Assembly: GCA_900551595.1 (NCBI GenBank)
Contig: URWR01000013.1
Coordinates: 1-18,801, forward strand
Reading direction: 5' to 3'
DNA length: 18,801 bases
Source of the DNA: an uncultured Coriobacteriaceae bacterium
GTDB taxonomy: Bacteria; Actinomycetota; Coriobacteriia; Coriobacteriales; Atopobiaceae
A program made the position numbers and the translations under genes. Positions 1 to 6,772 of the stretch are shown one piece after another. Positions within the stretch are counted from its first letter, which is position 1, and the number at the start of each line of letters is the position of its first letter. The notes below the pieces were generated by a model, which did no database searches, had not been told where the DNA came from, and worked only from the letters and a program-made list of their open reading frames with translations.

Positions 1-119
1 GGCCGGGCCAAGAGGGCAATGGCCGAGCCCAGGGGTTTTGATTCGCTCGTGCGCATCGCGTGGACGCCTGAGGTGCCACCGTTCTTCTCGGCAGAGTGTG
101 GTAGAATCAGCTCTCGCAA
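1..119. other. Window edge and upstream region of tRNA-Gly; possible 5' end of a minus-strand gene
   Basis: No gene can be assigned firmly here. On the minus strand an ATG at 56-54 opens a frame reading MRTSESKPLGSAIALLAR to the window edge, which could be the N-terminus of a divergent gene, but no Shine-Dalgarno sequence precedes it. On the plus strand a frame ending at TGA 37-39 could instead be the tail of an upstream gene. The last 20 bases hold the tRNA-Gly promoter. Confidence 0.2.
99..107 (+). promoter_or_regulatory. Extended -10 promoter element of tRNA-Gly
   Basis: TGG followed by TAGAAT (102-107) fits an extended -10 (TGn-TATAAT) with 5/6 matches in the hexamer, ending 12 bases before the tRNA 5' end. 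No convincing -35 is visible, as expected for an extended -10 promoter. Confidence 0.5.
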
Positions 120-194
120 GCGGGCATCGCCAAGTGGTAAGGCATCAGCTTCCCAAGCTGACATTCGCGGGTTCGAGTCCCGTTGCCCGCTCCA
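120..194 (+). tRNA. tRNA-Gly, anticodon CCC
   Basis: The cloverleaf folds by eye. The acceptor arm GCGGGCA (120-126) pairs with TGCCCGC (184-190), followed by discriminator T and an encoded CCA (192-194). The anticodon stem TCAGC/GCTGA encloses the loop TTCCCAA, giving anticodon CCC for GGG codons. The T-arm GCGGG-TTCGAGT-CCCGT is typical. Length is 75 nt. It is transcribed as a single unit between a close promoter and an immediate terminator. Confidence 0.96.
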
Positions 195-204
195 TTGATT
201 TTAT

Positions 205-233
205 CGGTCTAACAATTAGTTAGGCCGTTTTTT
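205..233 (+). terminator. Intrinsic terminator after tRNA-Gly
   Basis: The stem CGGTCTAAC (205-213) pairs with GTTAGGCCG (219-227), 9 bp with one wobble, around a five-base loop. A run of six T follows (228-233). Confidence 0.9.
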
Positions 234-351
234 ATGAGAATCTGCCGCACGCCCGTCTCATTCGCCACGAGCTGTATTGAAAGCGCGGAGGTCGGGTATT
301 CTTTTTCCGGCAGATTTGGAATGGACCATATTTGAGAGGATGATTGAACGA

Positions 352-1629
352 ATGACCGCTCCCTTTACGAGTGCTGAATGCCGTGCCTCAATGCGAGCGC
401 TGGAAGATGAAATAGCAAATTACGCCGAGCTCCTTGTCTGTGATGGTGTTGCCATAAAACCAGGCCAGGAACTCGTAGTGAATGCTCCTGTTGAAGCATA
501 TGAATTTGCACGTCTTGTAGTGAAAGCAGGCTATGAAGCTGGGGCTGGGCATGTAACCGTAATTTGGGGAGACGAACGCATCTCTCGCCTAGAGTATGAA
601 AATCTACCTCGCGAATATTTTGAAACCGTGCCTGCTTGGAAGCGTGATCAACTCAACACGCTTGCAGAGAATGGTGCGGCGTTTCTGTTTCTTTCCGGAG
701 AAGATCCGTCTGCACTGAAAGGCATAGATCCTGCTAAGCCTGCCACGGCGCTCCGTGCACGAAATATGCAATGTCGAGCATTTCGTGATGGCATGGATTT
801 TGGTCGCAATGCATGGTGTATTGGCGGTGTGCCAGTAGCCGCTTGGGCGCGTCAGGTATTTCCCGATGTCTCAGAAGAAGAGGCTCTGTATCGACTTTGG
901 GCTGCCATTTTACGTGCTTCACGAGCCGATGGAGAAGATCCGCACGGTGAGTGGGAGACGCATAATGCGGCTTTCGAAAAGAATAAACGCCAGCTCAACG
1001 GCATGCATTTTGAGTCTCTGCACTACACGTCATCAAATGGAACCGATCTTATAGTTGGCCTTACCGATAAACACATCTGGGAGGGCGGTGCCGCACGGAC
1101 GCAAGATGGCACGGCATTCTTTCCGAACATTCCAACTGAGGAAGTCTTTACTTCGCCAGATTGTCGTCGTGCGCAAGGCAGGGTCGTTTCGGCGCTGCCG
1201 CTCGTACATAACGGTCTGCTAGTGAGCGACTTTTGGTTTGAATTTAAAGATGGTCGCGTCGTTGATTTTGGTGCTGAACGTGGTGCTTCTGTTTTGGAAG
1301 AGATTCTTGAAACTGATGATGGAGCGCGCAGACTCGGCGAATGCGCCATTATTTCTAAAAACACTCCTATCCGGCAGAGCGGACTTATCTTCTACAACAC
1401 ACTTTACGACGAGAATGCCAGCTGTCATCTAGCACTGGGCATGGGCTTTCCTGATTGTTATGAGGGAGGCTATGAAATGACAGCAGAAGAACTTGCAGAA
1501 AAGGGCGTGAACAAGTCACATACGCACGTTGACTTTATGATTGGGTCAGATGACTTAGCAATTACCGGCATCACAGCCGATGGAAAAGAGGTTCCATTCT
1601 TTATAAATGGGCAATGGGCGTGGGAATAG
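352..1629 (+). CDS. M29-family aminopeptidase (AmpS/PepS-like metallopeptidase)
   Basis: A predicted cytosolic dinuclear-metal exopeptidase that removes N-terminal residues from peptides. At 425 aa it has the usual family length (about 410). The M29 metal-ligand pattern is visible: Glu264 in PTEEVFTSP, Glu330 in LGECAI, His359 in NASCHLALG, Tyr370 or Tyr374 nearby, and His392/Asp394 in SHTHVDF. The N-terminal half carries the family substrate-domain pattern (YAELLV, then IKPGQELVV). I chose ATG 352 because GAGAGGA (334-340) precedes it at 11 bases. In-frame alternatives are ATG 340 and TTG 277; the latter would add 25 residues with no homology-like character. The gene stands alone between two tRNA units, and no clear promoter was found. 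The family is well supported; substrate preference cannot be read from sequence. Confidence 0.92.
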   Translation: MTAPFTSAECRASMRALEDEIANYAELLVCDGVAIKPGQELVVNAPVEAYEFARLVVKAGYEAGAGHVTVIWGDERISRLEYENLPREYFETVPAWKRDQLNTLAENGAAFLFLSGEDPSALKGIDPAKPATALRARNMQCRAFRDGMDFGRNAWCIGGVPVAAWARQVFPDVSEEEALYRLWAAILRASRADGEDPHGEWETHNAAFEKNKRQLNGMHFESLHYTSSNGTDLIVGLTDKHIWEGGAARTQDGTAFFPNIPTEEVFTSPDCRRAQGRVVSALPLVHNGLLVSDFWFEFKDGRVVDFGAERGASVLEEILETDDGARRLGECAIISKNTPIRQSGLIFYNTLYDENASCHLALGMGFPDCYEGGYEMTAEELAEKGVNKSHTHVDFMIGSDDLAITGITADGKEVPFFINGQWAWE

Positions 1630-1666
1630 CGTGATAATCTACAATCAGGTCTTGCCCTCAATGGGT

Positions 1667-1672
1667 TAGAAT
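1667..1672 (+). promoter_or_regulatory. Possible -10 box for tRNA-Lys
   Basis: TAGAAT, the same hexamer as in front of tRNA-Gly, lies 30 bases upstream of the mature tRNA start. No good -35 or extended TG is present, so this is only a candidate. Confidence 0.25.
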
Positions 1673-1702
1673 CGCTATCCTAGTAAATCGCTAATGCGCT
1701 AT

Positions 1703-1778
1703 GCGTCCTTAGCTCAGTTGGCAGAGCAGGGGACTTTTAATCCCAAGGCCGTGGGTTCGACCCCCACAGGACGCACCA
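1703..1778 (+). tRNA. tRNA-Lys, anticodon TTT
   Basis: Acceptor GCGTCCT (1703-1709) pairs with AGGACGC (1768-1774), then discriminator A and encoded CCA (1776-1778). The D-arm contains AGCTCAGTTGGCAGAGC. The anticodon stem GGGGA/TCCC(A) encloses CTTTTAA, giving anticodon TTT. The T-arm GTGGG-TTCGACC-CCCAC is intact. Length is 76 nt. Confidence 0.97.
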
Positions 1779-1790
1779 GAGATTGTTAAA

Positions 1791-1819
1791 ACGGACGTCT
1801 TTTATGGCGTCCGTTTTTT
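1791..1819 (+). terminator. Intrinsic terminator after tRNA-Lys
   Basis: ACGGACGTC (1791-1799) pairs with GGCGTCCGT (1806-1814), 9 bp with one wobble, with the stem foot flanked by A's and a T run at 1814-1819. Confidence 0.92.
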
Positions 1820-1999
1820 CTTGCCGTTATGTTGTGAGTGCGGCTTATGAAATATTGCTAAATAAGCAAAAAATTGCCGAAGTTTTTATTAAAAAATTGC
1901 CGTATTTCTCTATTTCGGTAGTTCTGAAATGTTGTTCTCTTGTAAAGTCTCATCCATCAGAAGAGAACTGCAGATCACTTCGATTATTCATTCGACTTT
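1820..1999 (+). promoter_or_regulatory. AT-rich upstream region of the arg leader, with an 8-bp inverted repeat
   Basis: This 180-base gene-free stretch must hold the argG promoter. I see no clear -35/-10 pair; TAAAGT (1943-1948) is the nearest -10-like hexamer. A perfect inverted repeat GTTCTCTT (1934-1941)/AAGAGAAC (1961-1968) with a 19-base spacer could be an operator or an RNA hairpin. ATTATTCAT (1983-1991) resembles one half of an ArgR box, but the other half is absent. Confidence 0.4.
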
Positions 2000-2008
2000 G
2001 AGAGGAGG
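2000..2008 (+). promoter_or_regulatory. Strong ribosome binding site of the arg leader peptide
   Basis: GAGAGGAGG lies six bases before ATG 2015. It is among the strongest Shine-Dalgarno sequences in the window, which is hard to explain unless the 18-codon frame after it is translated. Confidence 0.8.
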
Positions 2009-2014
2009 CCCACA

Positions 2015-2071
2015 ATGCAGAACATGCTCACTCAGATGATGGACCTCCGACGCCAGGCTCGACGAATCTAG
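2015..2071 (+). CDS. Arginine leader peptide (attenuator ORF) upstream of argG
   Basis: The 18-residue frame MQNMLTQMMDLRRQARRI ends at TAG 2069-2071. It has four arginine codons in two pairs: CGA-CGC at 2048-2053 and CGA-CGA at 2060-2065. It is preceded by a near-perfect Shine-Dalgarno and followed 60 bases later by an intrinsic terminator that lies before argG, an arginine-biosynthetic gene. This is the layout of amino-acid leader peptides such as trpL and hisL: ribosomes stalled for charged tRNA-Arg would control the downstream hairpins. Three of the four Arg codons are CGA, whereas argG and its neighbours appear to favour CGT and CGC, which would sharpen stalling. The peptide itself probably has no function. 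Function is inferred; the sequence elements are directly seen. Confidence 0.82.
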   Translation: MQNMLTQMMDLRRQARRI

Positions 2072-2156
2072 CAGCGAAGCCAGCGCGCGTAGTTCTCAGT
2101 CCTTAAGCATACTGCTTACAAATGTGAACAGCACCTGGCACGCCGGGTGCTTTTTT
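2056..2156 (+). promoter_or_regulatory. Arginine transcription attenuator (alternative hairpins before argG)
   Basis: Three mutually exclusive pairings can be drawn. Segment 1:2 is GGCTCG (2056-2061) with CG-A-AGCC (2075-2081), overlapping the last Arg codons and leader stop. Segment 2:3 is an antiterminator in which GCCAG (2079-2083) pairs with CTGGC (2135-2139) and GTTC (2092-2095) pairs with GAAC (2126-2129), with a few extra pairs between; it encloses a small hairpin TAAGCA/TGCTTA (2104-2118). Segment 3:4 is the terminator at 2131-2150. A ribosome stalled on the Arg codons would cover segment 1 and free segment 2 for antitermination; one that reaches the stop codon would cover segment 2 and let the terminator form. 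Confidence 0.75.
2131..2156 (+). terminator. Attenuator terminator between leader peptide and argG
   Basis: GCACCTGG (2131-2138) pairs with CCGGGTGC (2143-2150), 8 bp with one wobble and a CACG tetraloop, followed by six T (2151-2156). It ends 148 bases before argG, so it can only act on the leader transcript. Confidence 0.9.
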
Positions 2157-2178
2157 CTGGCGAACGCTGCGCCTCTAG

Positions 2179-2229
2179 AGCGCTCGTATGGGATTTCGTA
2201 TTTGTTGATAAAGCCCATCGCAAAGCGCT
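2179..2229 (+). other. Stem-loop in the argG 5' untranslated region
   Basis: AGCGCT (2179-2184) can pair with AGCGCT (2224-2229), and CG-T-ATGGG (2185-2192) with CCCATCG (2214-2220), forming a long hairpin between the attenuator and the argG ribosome binding site. No T run follows, so it is not a terminator. Its role is unknown; mRNA stability is one possibility. Confidence 0.45.
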
Positions 2230-2304
2230 TCATTTCTCAAATCCAACAATGAGCAAACAATTTCCAATAGCAGGAATAACGGCGGAGAGAATAGGGAGAC
2301 TTTC

Positions 2305-3564
2305 ATGACCGCTACAGGACAAACCCCTCAGACAGATACTCCTAAAGAAAAGGTCGTGCTTGCATACTCAGGTGGCCTTGATACCTCGGTAATTGTTAAG
2401 TGGCTTCAGGTTGAGATGAATCTTGACGTCATTGCTATTTGCGGCAACGTCGGACAGGATGAGAAAGACCTCGCTGCAACGAAGCAGAAGGCGCTTGACC
2501 TCGGTGCTATTGTCTCCGAAGCAATTGATATGCGTGAGGAGTATGCTGACGTCATCCTTTCAAAAGCCATTTGGGCTAATGGCAAGTATGAAGGTACCTA
2601 CCCGCTGCTTTCTGCGCTTTCTCGTCCCCTTATTGCGAAGCATATTGTTGACTTGGCGCATCAGTACGGTGCGAAATATGTTGCGCATGGGTGCACAGGC
2701 AAAGGCAACGATCAGGTGCGTTTTGACACCTGCATCCACGGTCTCGATCCTTCACTTACTATTCTTGCACCGGTGCGTGAGTGGAATCTCACCACACGTG
2801 AAGAAGAGATGGAATGGGCAGAGGCTCATGGCGTGCCAGTTCCCACAACGCGCAAGCGTCCTTACTCCATTGACGACAATCTTTGGGGACGCGCTATTGA
2901 GTGTGGTGTCCTTGAGGACACATGGAACACACCACCTTCAGACATTTGGACTATGACGGCTAATCCCGAGGATTGCCCCAATGAGCCTGAAACTGTTGTC
3001 ATTGGTTTTGAGGGCGGTATCCCGACTTCTATCAATGGCGAGAAGATGTCACTTCTCGACGTTATTATCAAGGCAAACGAGATTGCAGGAAGAAATGGCT
3101 TTGGCCGCATCGATGTAATCGAAGATCGTGTTGTTGGTATTAAGAGCCGTGAGTGCTATGAGTGCCCTGCATCGCTGCTGCTTATTCAGGCACACCAAAC
3201 GCTTGAAAGCCTTTGCTTGGATGCAGAGTGCTTGCGCGAGAAGGCAAAGCTTGATGTTGACTGGGCGCACGCTGTGTATAACGGCCTTTGGTTCTCGCAG
3301 AATCGTATGGCCATTGATGCCTACAACGCCTACACACAGAAGTATGTCACCGGTGAAGTGCGTCTTAAGCTCTGCAAGGGCGGTCTGTTTGTTGATGGCA
3401 TGCGTTCGCCTTACAGCCTGTATGATTACGGTCTGGCAACGTATGACGAGGGCGACACCTTTGATCACACCGCTTCAAAGGGCTTCATTGAGCTTCATGG
3501 CCTGCAGTCAAGGACATGGTCACGTGTACAGGGTCCTGGCAGCGGTATGCAGTCGGCACTCTAG
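2305..3564 (+). CDS. argG: Argininosuccinate synthase
   Basis: It catalyses ATP-dependent condensation of citrulline and aspartate to argininosuccinate, the penultimate step of arginine synthesis, in the cytosol. The 419-aa length is close to the family norm (about 400). Visible signatures are the N-type ATP pyrophosphatase loop AYSGGLDTS (20-28), TYPLLSALSRPL, the AHGCTGKGNDQVRFD segment, and the C-terminal SLYDYGLATY region. The start at ATG 2305 is supported by AGGGAG (2293-2298) six bases upstream. The N-terminus carries about 14 extra polar residues before the conserved core. The gene is preceded by an arginine leader peptide and attenuator and followed by argH in the same direction, so this looks like an arg operon whose transcription is set by arginyl-tRNA supply. 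Confidence 0.98.
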   Translation: MTATGQTPQTDTPKEKVVLAYSGGLDTSVIVKWLQVEMNLDVIAICGNVGQDEKDLAATKQKALDLGAIVSEAIDMREEYADVILSKAIWANGKYEGTYPLLSALSRPLIAKHIVDLAHQYGAKYVAHGCTGKGNDQVRFDTCIHGLDPSLTILAPVREWNLTTREEEMEWAEAHGVPVPTTRKRPYSIDDNLWGRAIECGVLEDTWNTPPSDIWTMTANPEDCPNEPETVVIGFEGGIPTSINGEKMSLLDVIIKANEIAGRNGFGRIDVIEDRVVGIKSRECYECPASLLLIQAHQTLESLCLDAECLREKAKLDVDWAHAVYNGLWFSQNRMAIDAYNAYTQKYVTGEVRLKLCKGGLFVDGMRSPYSLYDYGLATYDEGDTFDHTASKGFIELHGLQSRTWSRVQGPGSGMQSAL

Positions 3565-3629
3565 AGCTCTGAACGTTCGTTCCATGAAACGACACATCTA
3601 TAAAGCTGCGTAGAGCAGCGACCAATATG

Positions 3630-3680
3630 ACGCTCTCATGCTGTATGCACTTCTTATTGTGCGCAGTGTGGGAGCGTTTC
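3630..3680 (+). terminator. Stem-loop between argG and argH, possible terminator
   Basis: ACGCTCTCA (3630-3638) pairs with TGGGAGCGT (3669-3677) with one wobble. Inside it CTG/CAG and GCAC (3647-3650)/GTGC (3659-3662) continue the hairpin. A short TTT (3677-3679) follows, weaker than the other terminators here. It may terminate part of the argG transcript or stabilise its 3' end. A smaller hairpin GCTGC/GCAGC lies at 3605-3619. Confidence 0.55.
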
Positions 3681-3726
3681 TCGATTAAGCTTGAAAGGTA
3701 CCAGATTTACGACGAAAGGGTGCATC

Positions 3727-5133
3727 ATGGCATTGTGGGGCGGCAGATTTGAAAAGGGTGTCGATGCGTTTACGCAGGAATTTGGAGCCTCACTTGAGGT
3801 AGATAAGGCCATGGCGTCGCAAGATATTGCTGGTAGTCGTGCTCATGCACGCATGCTTGCCGAGCAGGGGATAATTTCTGGAGAAGATCAGGCTGCAATT
3901 GATGAAGGGCTTCAGCGCATCGCTCAGCGCATTGAAGATGGCTCCTTTATATGGGATGTGAACGATGAAGATGTTCATATGGCAGTAGAAGGAGAGCTCA
4001 CGCGCGAAATTGGAACGCCGGGAGCGCGTCTACATACCGGGCGTTCGCGCAACGACCAGGTTGCGTGTGATCTGCGTCTGCTTGCAAAAGATCTCTGCAA
4101 CCATCTCATCCAGGGAAATATCGCACTTCGCCGGGTTCTTCTCGATGCTGCTGAGAAGAACCTTGATGTTGTCATGCCTGGCTATACACATCTTCAGCAT
4201 GCACAGCCAGTGTTGTTAGGCCATCACTTGCTGGCATATTTTTGGATGTTCTCGCGGGACTTTACGCGCCTTGTAGCCGCTCAAACCGCAGCGGATGCAA
4301 ATCCGCTTGGAGCGGCGGCGCTGGCGGGCACCACCTATCCGCTCGATCGCAAACGCACAAGCAAGCTTTTGGGATTCTCGCGCACCATTCCCAATTCAAT
4401 GGACGCTGTGTCTGACAGGGATTATCTACTTGACCTGGAATATGCCTGCTCGGTGAGCATGATGCATCTGTCACGTCTATGTGAGGAGATTGTCCTTTGG
4501 AGCACAACCGAGTTCGGATTTATCACGCTTTCGGATAGCTATGCTACAGGCTCTTCCATCATGCCGCAGAAGAAGAATCCTGACTTTGCTGAACTTACTC
4601 GTGGCAAGACTGGTCGTGTGTATGGCGACCTTATGGCGCTTCTCACCACGATGAAGTCGCTTCCGCTTGCCTATAACAAAGACCTGCAAGAGTGCAAAGA
4701 AGGGCCTTTGGATGCAGCGCATACGCTCTCAGATTGCATGGAGATAGCTGCTGGCATGATAGAAACGATGACAGTACATTCAGACGTTATGCTTGCGCAG
4801 GCAAAAACTGGGTTTACTGCAGCTACCGATGTGGCCGACTATCTCGCTAAAAAAGGAATGCCCTTCCGCGACGCTCACCGCGTGGTAGGAGAGCTGGTGT
4901 TGTATTGCGAGAAGCACGATAAGGGCTTAGAGGATCTCACGCTGGAGGAATTCCAGGCTGCAAGTCCTCTGTTTGAGGCAGACATTGTGAAAGATCTTGA
5001 TCCTGCAGGCATTGCAAATGCCCGTGTTACTTATGGTGGCACTGGTCATGATGCTGTGGTTGAACAACTTGCAGAAGCGCGCGCGGTATTAGCCACGGAT
5101 AAGAAAGAGATTGCTCAAGAATCAGACGAATAA
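3727..5133 (+). CDS. argH: Argininosuccinate lyase
   Basis: It cleaves argininosuccinate to arginine and fumarate, the last step of arginine synthesis. At 468 aa it is slightly longer than E. coli ArgH (457). The fumarase/lyase superfamily signature GSSIMPQKKNPD sits at 275-286 and includes the catalytic-loop serine. TGRSRNDQ (104-111) and GYTHLQHAQP (152-161, with His155 and His158) are the other conserved blocks. I chose ATG 3727, which follows GAAAGGG (3714-3720) by six bases and begins MALWGGRFEKG, the usual ArgH N-terminus. The in-frame TTG at 3691 lacks a ribosome site. It lies 162 bases after argG and 48 bases before the microprotein gene, with no terminator on that side. Confidence 0.98.
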   Translation: MALWGGRFEKGVDAFTQEFGASLEVDKAMASQDIAGSRAHARMLAEQGIISGEDQAAIDEGLQRIAQRIEDGSFIWDVNDEDVHMAVEGELTREIGTPGARLHTGRSRNDQVACDLRLLAKDLCNHLIQGNIALRRVLLDAAEKNLDVVMPGYTHLQHAQPVLLGHHLLAYFWMFSRDFTRLVAAQTAADANPLGAAALAGTTYPLDRKRTSKLLGFSRTIPNSMDAVSDRDYLLDLEYACSVSMMHLSRLCEEIVLWSTTEFGFITLSDSYATGSSIMPQKKNPDFAELTRGKTGRVYGDLMALLTTMKSLPLAYNKDLQECKEGPLDAAHTLSDCMEIAAGMIETMTVHSDVMLAQAKTGFTAATDVADYLAKKGMPFRDAHRVVGELVLYCEKHDKGLEDLTLEEFQAASPLFEADIVKDLDPAGIANARVTYGGTGHDAVVEQLAEARAVLATDKKEIAQESDE

Positions 5134-5181
5134 GCAGCCTGTCTCAGTAGCAGATGTCTTTGAAAAAGAGGAAAAGGCAAA

Positions 5182-5310
5182 ATGATTGATATATCTCAGC
5201 AACTGCCTCGGACATTTGACCCTACGAATACTGTTGCCCCGGTGGTGCTCTTAATTATCGCAGTTGTTGTTATTATCGCGGCTATTGTGCTTCGTAAGCG
5301 CCGTCGGTAG
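5182..5310 (+). CDS. 42-residue single-span membrane microprotein with a sorting-signal-like layout
   Basis: The frame starts at ATG 5182 after AGAGGAAAAGG (5168-5178) and ends at TAG 5308-5310. It encodes a short polar head (MIDISQQLPRTFDPTNT), an apolar stretch of about 19 residues rich in Val and Ile (about 18-36), and the basic tail RKRRR at the C-terminus. This predicts one membrane helix with the tail in the cytoplasm. The order LPRTF, hydrophobic span, basic tail mimics a C-terminal sortase signal, but the Gly of LPxTG is Phe and there is no signal peptide or extracellular domain. It follows argH by 48 bases with no intervening terminator and is probably co-transcribed with it. Function is unknown. 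Homologues in the same position would confirm that it is a gene. Confidence 0.65.
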   Translation: MIDISQQLPRTFDPTNTVAPVVLLIIAVVVIIAAIVLRKRRR

Positions 5311-5326
5311 TCTTTACATGGTGTAC

Positions 5327-5353
5327 ATGAACAGAGTTTGTACTGCTGTTCAT
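5327..5353 (+). repeat. Perfect 8-bp inverted repeat upstream of purB
   Basis: ATGAACAG (5327-5334) and CTGTTCAT (5346-5353) are separated by 11 bases. The repeat lies 55 bases before purB and just after the microprotein gene. No T run follows, so an operator or mRNA hairpin fits better than a terminator. Confidence 0.5.
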
Positions 5354-5408
5354 TATCGGTATTGTGTTGTATCGGCTTTATCCTGCTTGTTCCTACGAAG
5401 GAGACTTC

Positions 5409-6755
5409 ATGATTGACCGCTATACCCGTCCGGAAATGGGCCACATCTTCTCGCTGGAGAATAAGTATGCCATCTGGCAAGAGATTGAGGTGCTTGCCTG
5501 CGAGGCACACGCTGAGATGGGAAAGATTGGCATCACGCGCGAAGAGGCAGCGTGGATTCGCGAGCATGCGGATTTTAATAAGGACGAGGTAGACGCTATT
5601 GAGGCAGTAACCAATCATGACGTTATTGCATTTCTCACCAACATGGGCGAGTACATCGACCGTGAAGTGCCCGAGGGAGAGCCTAAACCCAGCCGCTGGG
5701 TTCACTTTGGCATGACGAGCTCCGATCTGGGCGACACGGCTCTGTGCTATCAGCTGGTTCAAGCAACCGATCTTCTTATTGAGGACTGCCGTCGCCTTGG
5801 CGAGATTTGCCTTCGCCGCGCCTTTGAAGAGCGCGATACGCTTTGTGTTGGACGCACACACGGCATCCATGCTGAGCCCATGACTTTTGGCATGAAGTTT
5901 GGTAGCTGGGCTTGGGAATTGCGTCGCGATCTTGATCGCCTTATTGACGCTCGTAAAAACGTGGCCTTTGGCGCCATTTCTGGTGCTGTTGGCACCTACT
6001 CCTCCATCGATCCTTTTGTAGAGGAATACGTATGTGAGCACCTTGGTCTTGCTCACGATCCGCTCTCAACACAGGTTATTAGCCGTGATCACCATGCTTA
6101 TCTTGCGGGTGTGCTTGCTACCTGCGCAGCTACCTGTGAGCGCATTGCAACCGAAATTCGCAATCTGCAAAAGACCGATACGCTTGAGGCAGAAGAGCCA
6201 TTTAAGAAGGGGCAGAAGGGTTCTTCCGCTATGCCTCACAAGCGCAATCCTATTACGGTCGAGAAGGTCTGTGGACTGAGCCGCGTAGTCAAGGCAAATG
6301 CACAGGTTGCTTTTGATAATGTTGCACTTTGGCATGAGCGTGACATTTCCCACAGCTCTGCAGAGCGTGTTGCTCAGGCGGATAGCTTTATTGCACTTGA
6401 CCATATGTATCAGTGCCTGATCCGCATTGTTGACGGCCTTATCCTCTATCCCGAGCAAATGAAGGCAAACCTCAACAAGACCCGTGGACTTATTTTCTCT
6501 TCGAAAGTGCTATTGGCTCTTGTCGAGACGGGTATAACACGTGAAGAGGCCTACAAAATTGTTCAGGAAAACGCTATGGCAACATGGCGAGAGGTGCAGC
6601 AGTGCACAGGTGGAACAACCTTCCGTGAGAAACTCGAGGCGGATCCGCGTTGTACGGTAAGCAGCGAAGAGCTCGATCGTATTTTTGATCCGTGGAGCTT
6701 CCTCACACGTGTTGACGTTGTATTTGAGCGCTTGGGCACCCTCAGCTTCGACTGA
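5409..6755 (+). CDS. purB: Adenylosuccinate lyase
   Basis: It acts twice in purine synthesis, splitting SAICAR to AICAR and adenylosuccinate to AMP, each with release of fumarate. The 448-aa product shows the superfamily signature GSSAMPHKRNP at 271-281, HFGMTSSDL at 99-107, and GRTHGIHAEP at 148-157 (His151, His154). ATG 5409 is preceded by AAGGAG (5398-5403) at five bases; an upstream in-frame start at 5364 has no such site. It uses the SAICAR made by purC about 5 kb downstream. A small TSCPD gene starts 17 bases after its stop, so the two are probably co-transcribed. Confidence 0.98.
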   Translation: MIDRYTRPEMGHIFSLENKYAIWQEIEVLACEAHAEMGKIGITREEAAWIREHADFNKDEVDAIEAVTNHDVIAFLTNMGEYIDREVPEGEPKPSRWVHFGMTSSDLGDTALCYQLVQATDLLIEDCRRLGEICLRRAFEERDTLCVGRTHGIHAEPMTFGMKFGSWAWELRRDLDRLIDARKNVAFGAISGAVGTYSSIDPFVEEYVCEHLGLAHDPLSTQVISRDHHAYLAGVLATCAATCERIATEIRNLQKTDTLEAEEPFKKGQKGSSAMPHKRNPITVEKVCGLSRVVKANAQVAFDNVALWHERDISHSSAERVAQADSFIALDHMYQCLIRIVDGLILYPEQMKANLNKTRGLIFSSKVLLALVETGITREEAYKIVQENAMATWREVQQCTGGTTFREKLEADPRCTVSSEELDRIFDPWSFLTRVDVVFERLGTLSFD

Positions 6756-6772
6756 TTGAGGAGCTTGTCTAT

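Noticed and set aside
38..223. Plus-strand 61-codon frame at the window start
   Set aside because: It runs through the tRNA-Gly gene and its terminator, so it is not coding.
1023..1364. Minus-strand frame opposite the aminopeptidase
   Set aside because: Low-complexity shadow of the M29 gene, without start signals.
2000..2304. T-box riboswitch upstream of argG
   Set aside because: No T-box sequence and no specifier stem; the translated leader with Arg codons explains the terminator better.
3584..3613. Nine-codon frame MKRHIYKAA before argH as a second arginine leader
   Set aside because: Only one Arg codon and no Shine-Dalgarno; the stem-loop after it has no competing structure I can draw.
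5196..6056. Long minus-strand open frame (286 codons) opposite the microprotein and purB
   Set aside because: It is antisense to the strongly supported purB, has no ribosome site, and its protein resembles no family; it arises from purB codon bias.
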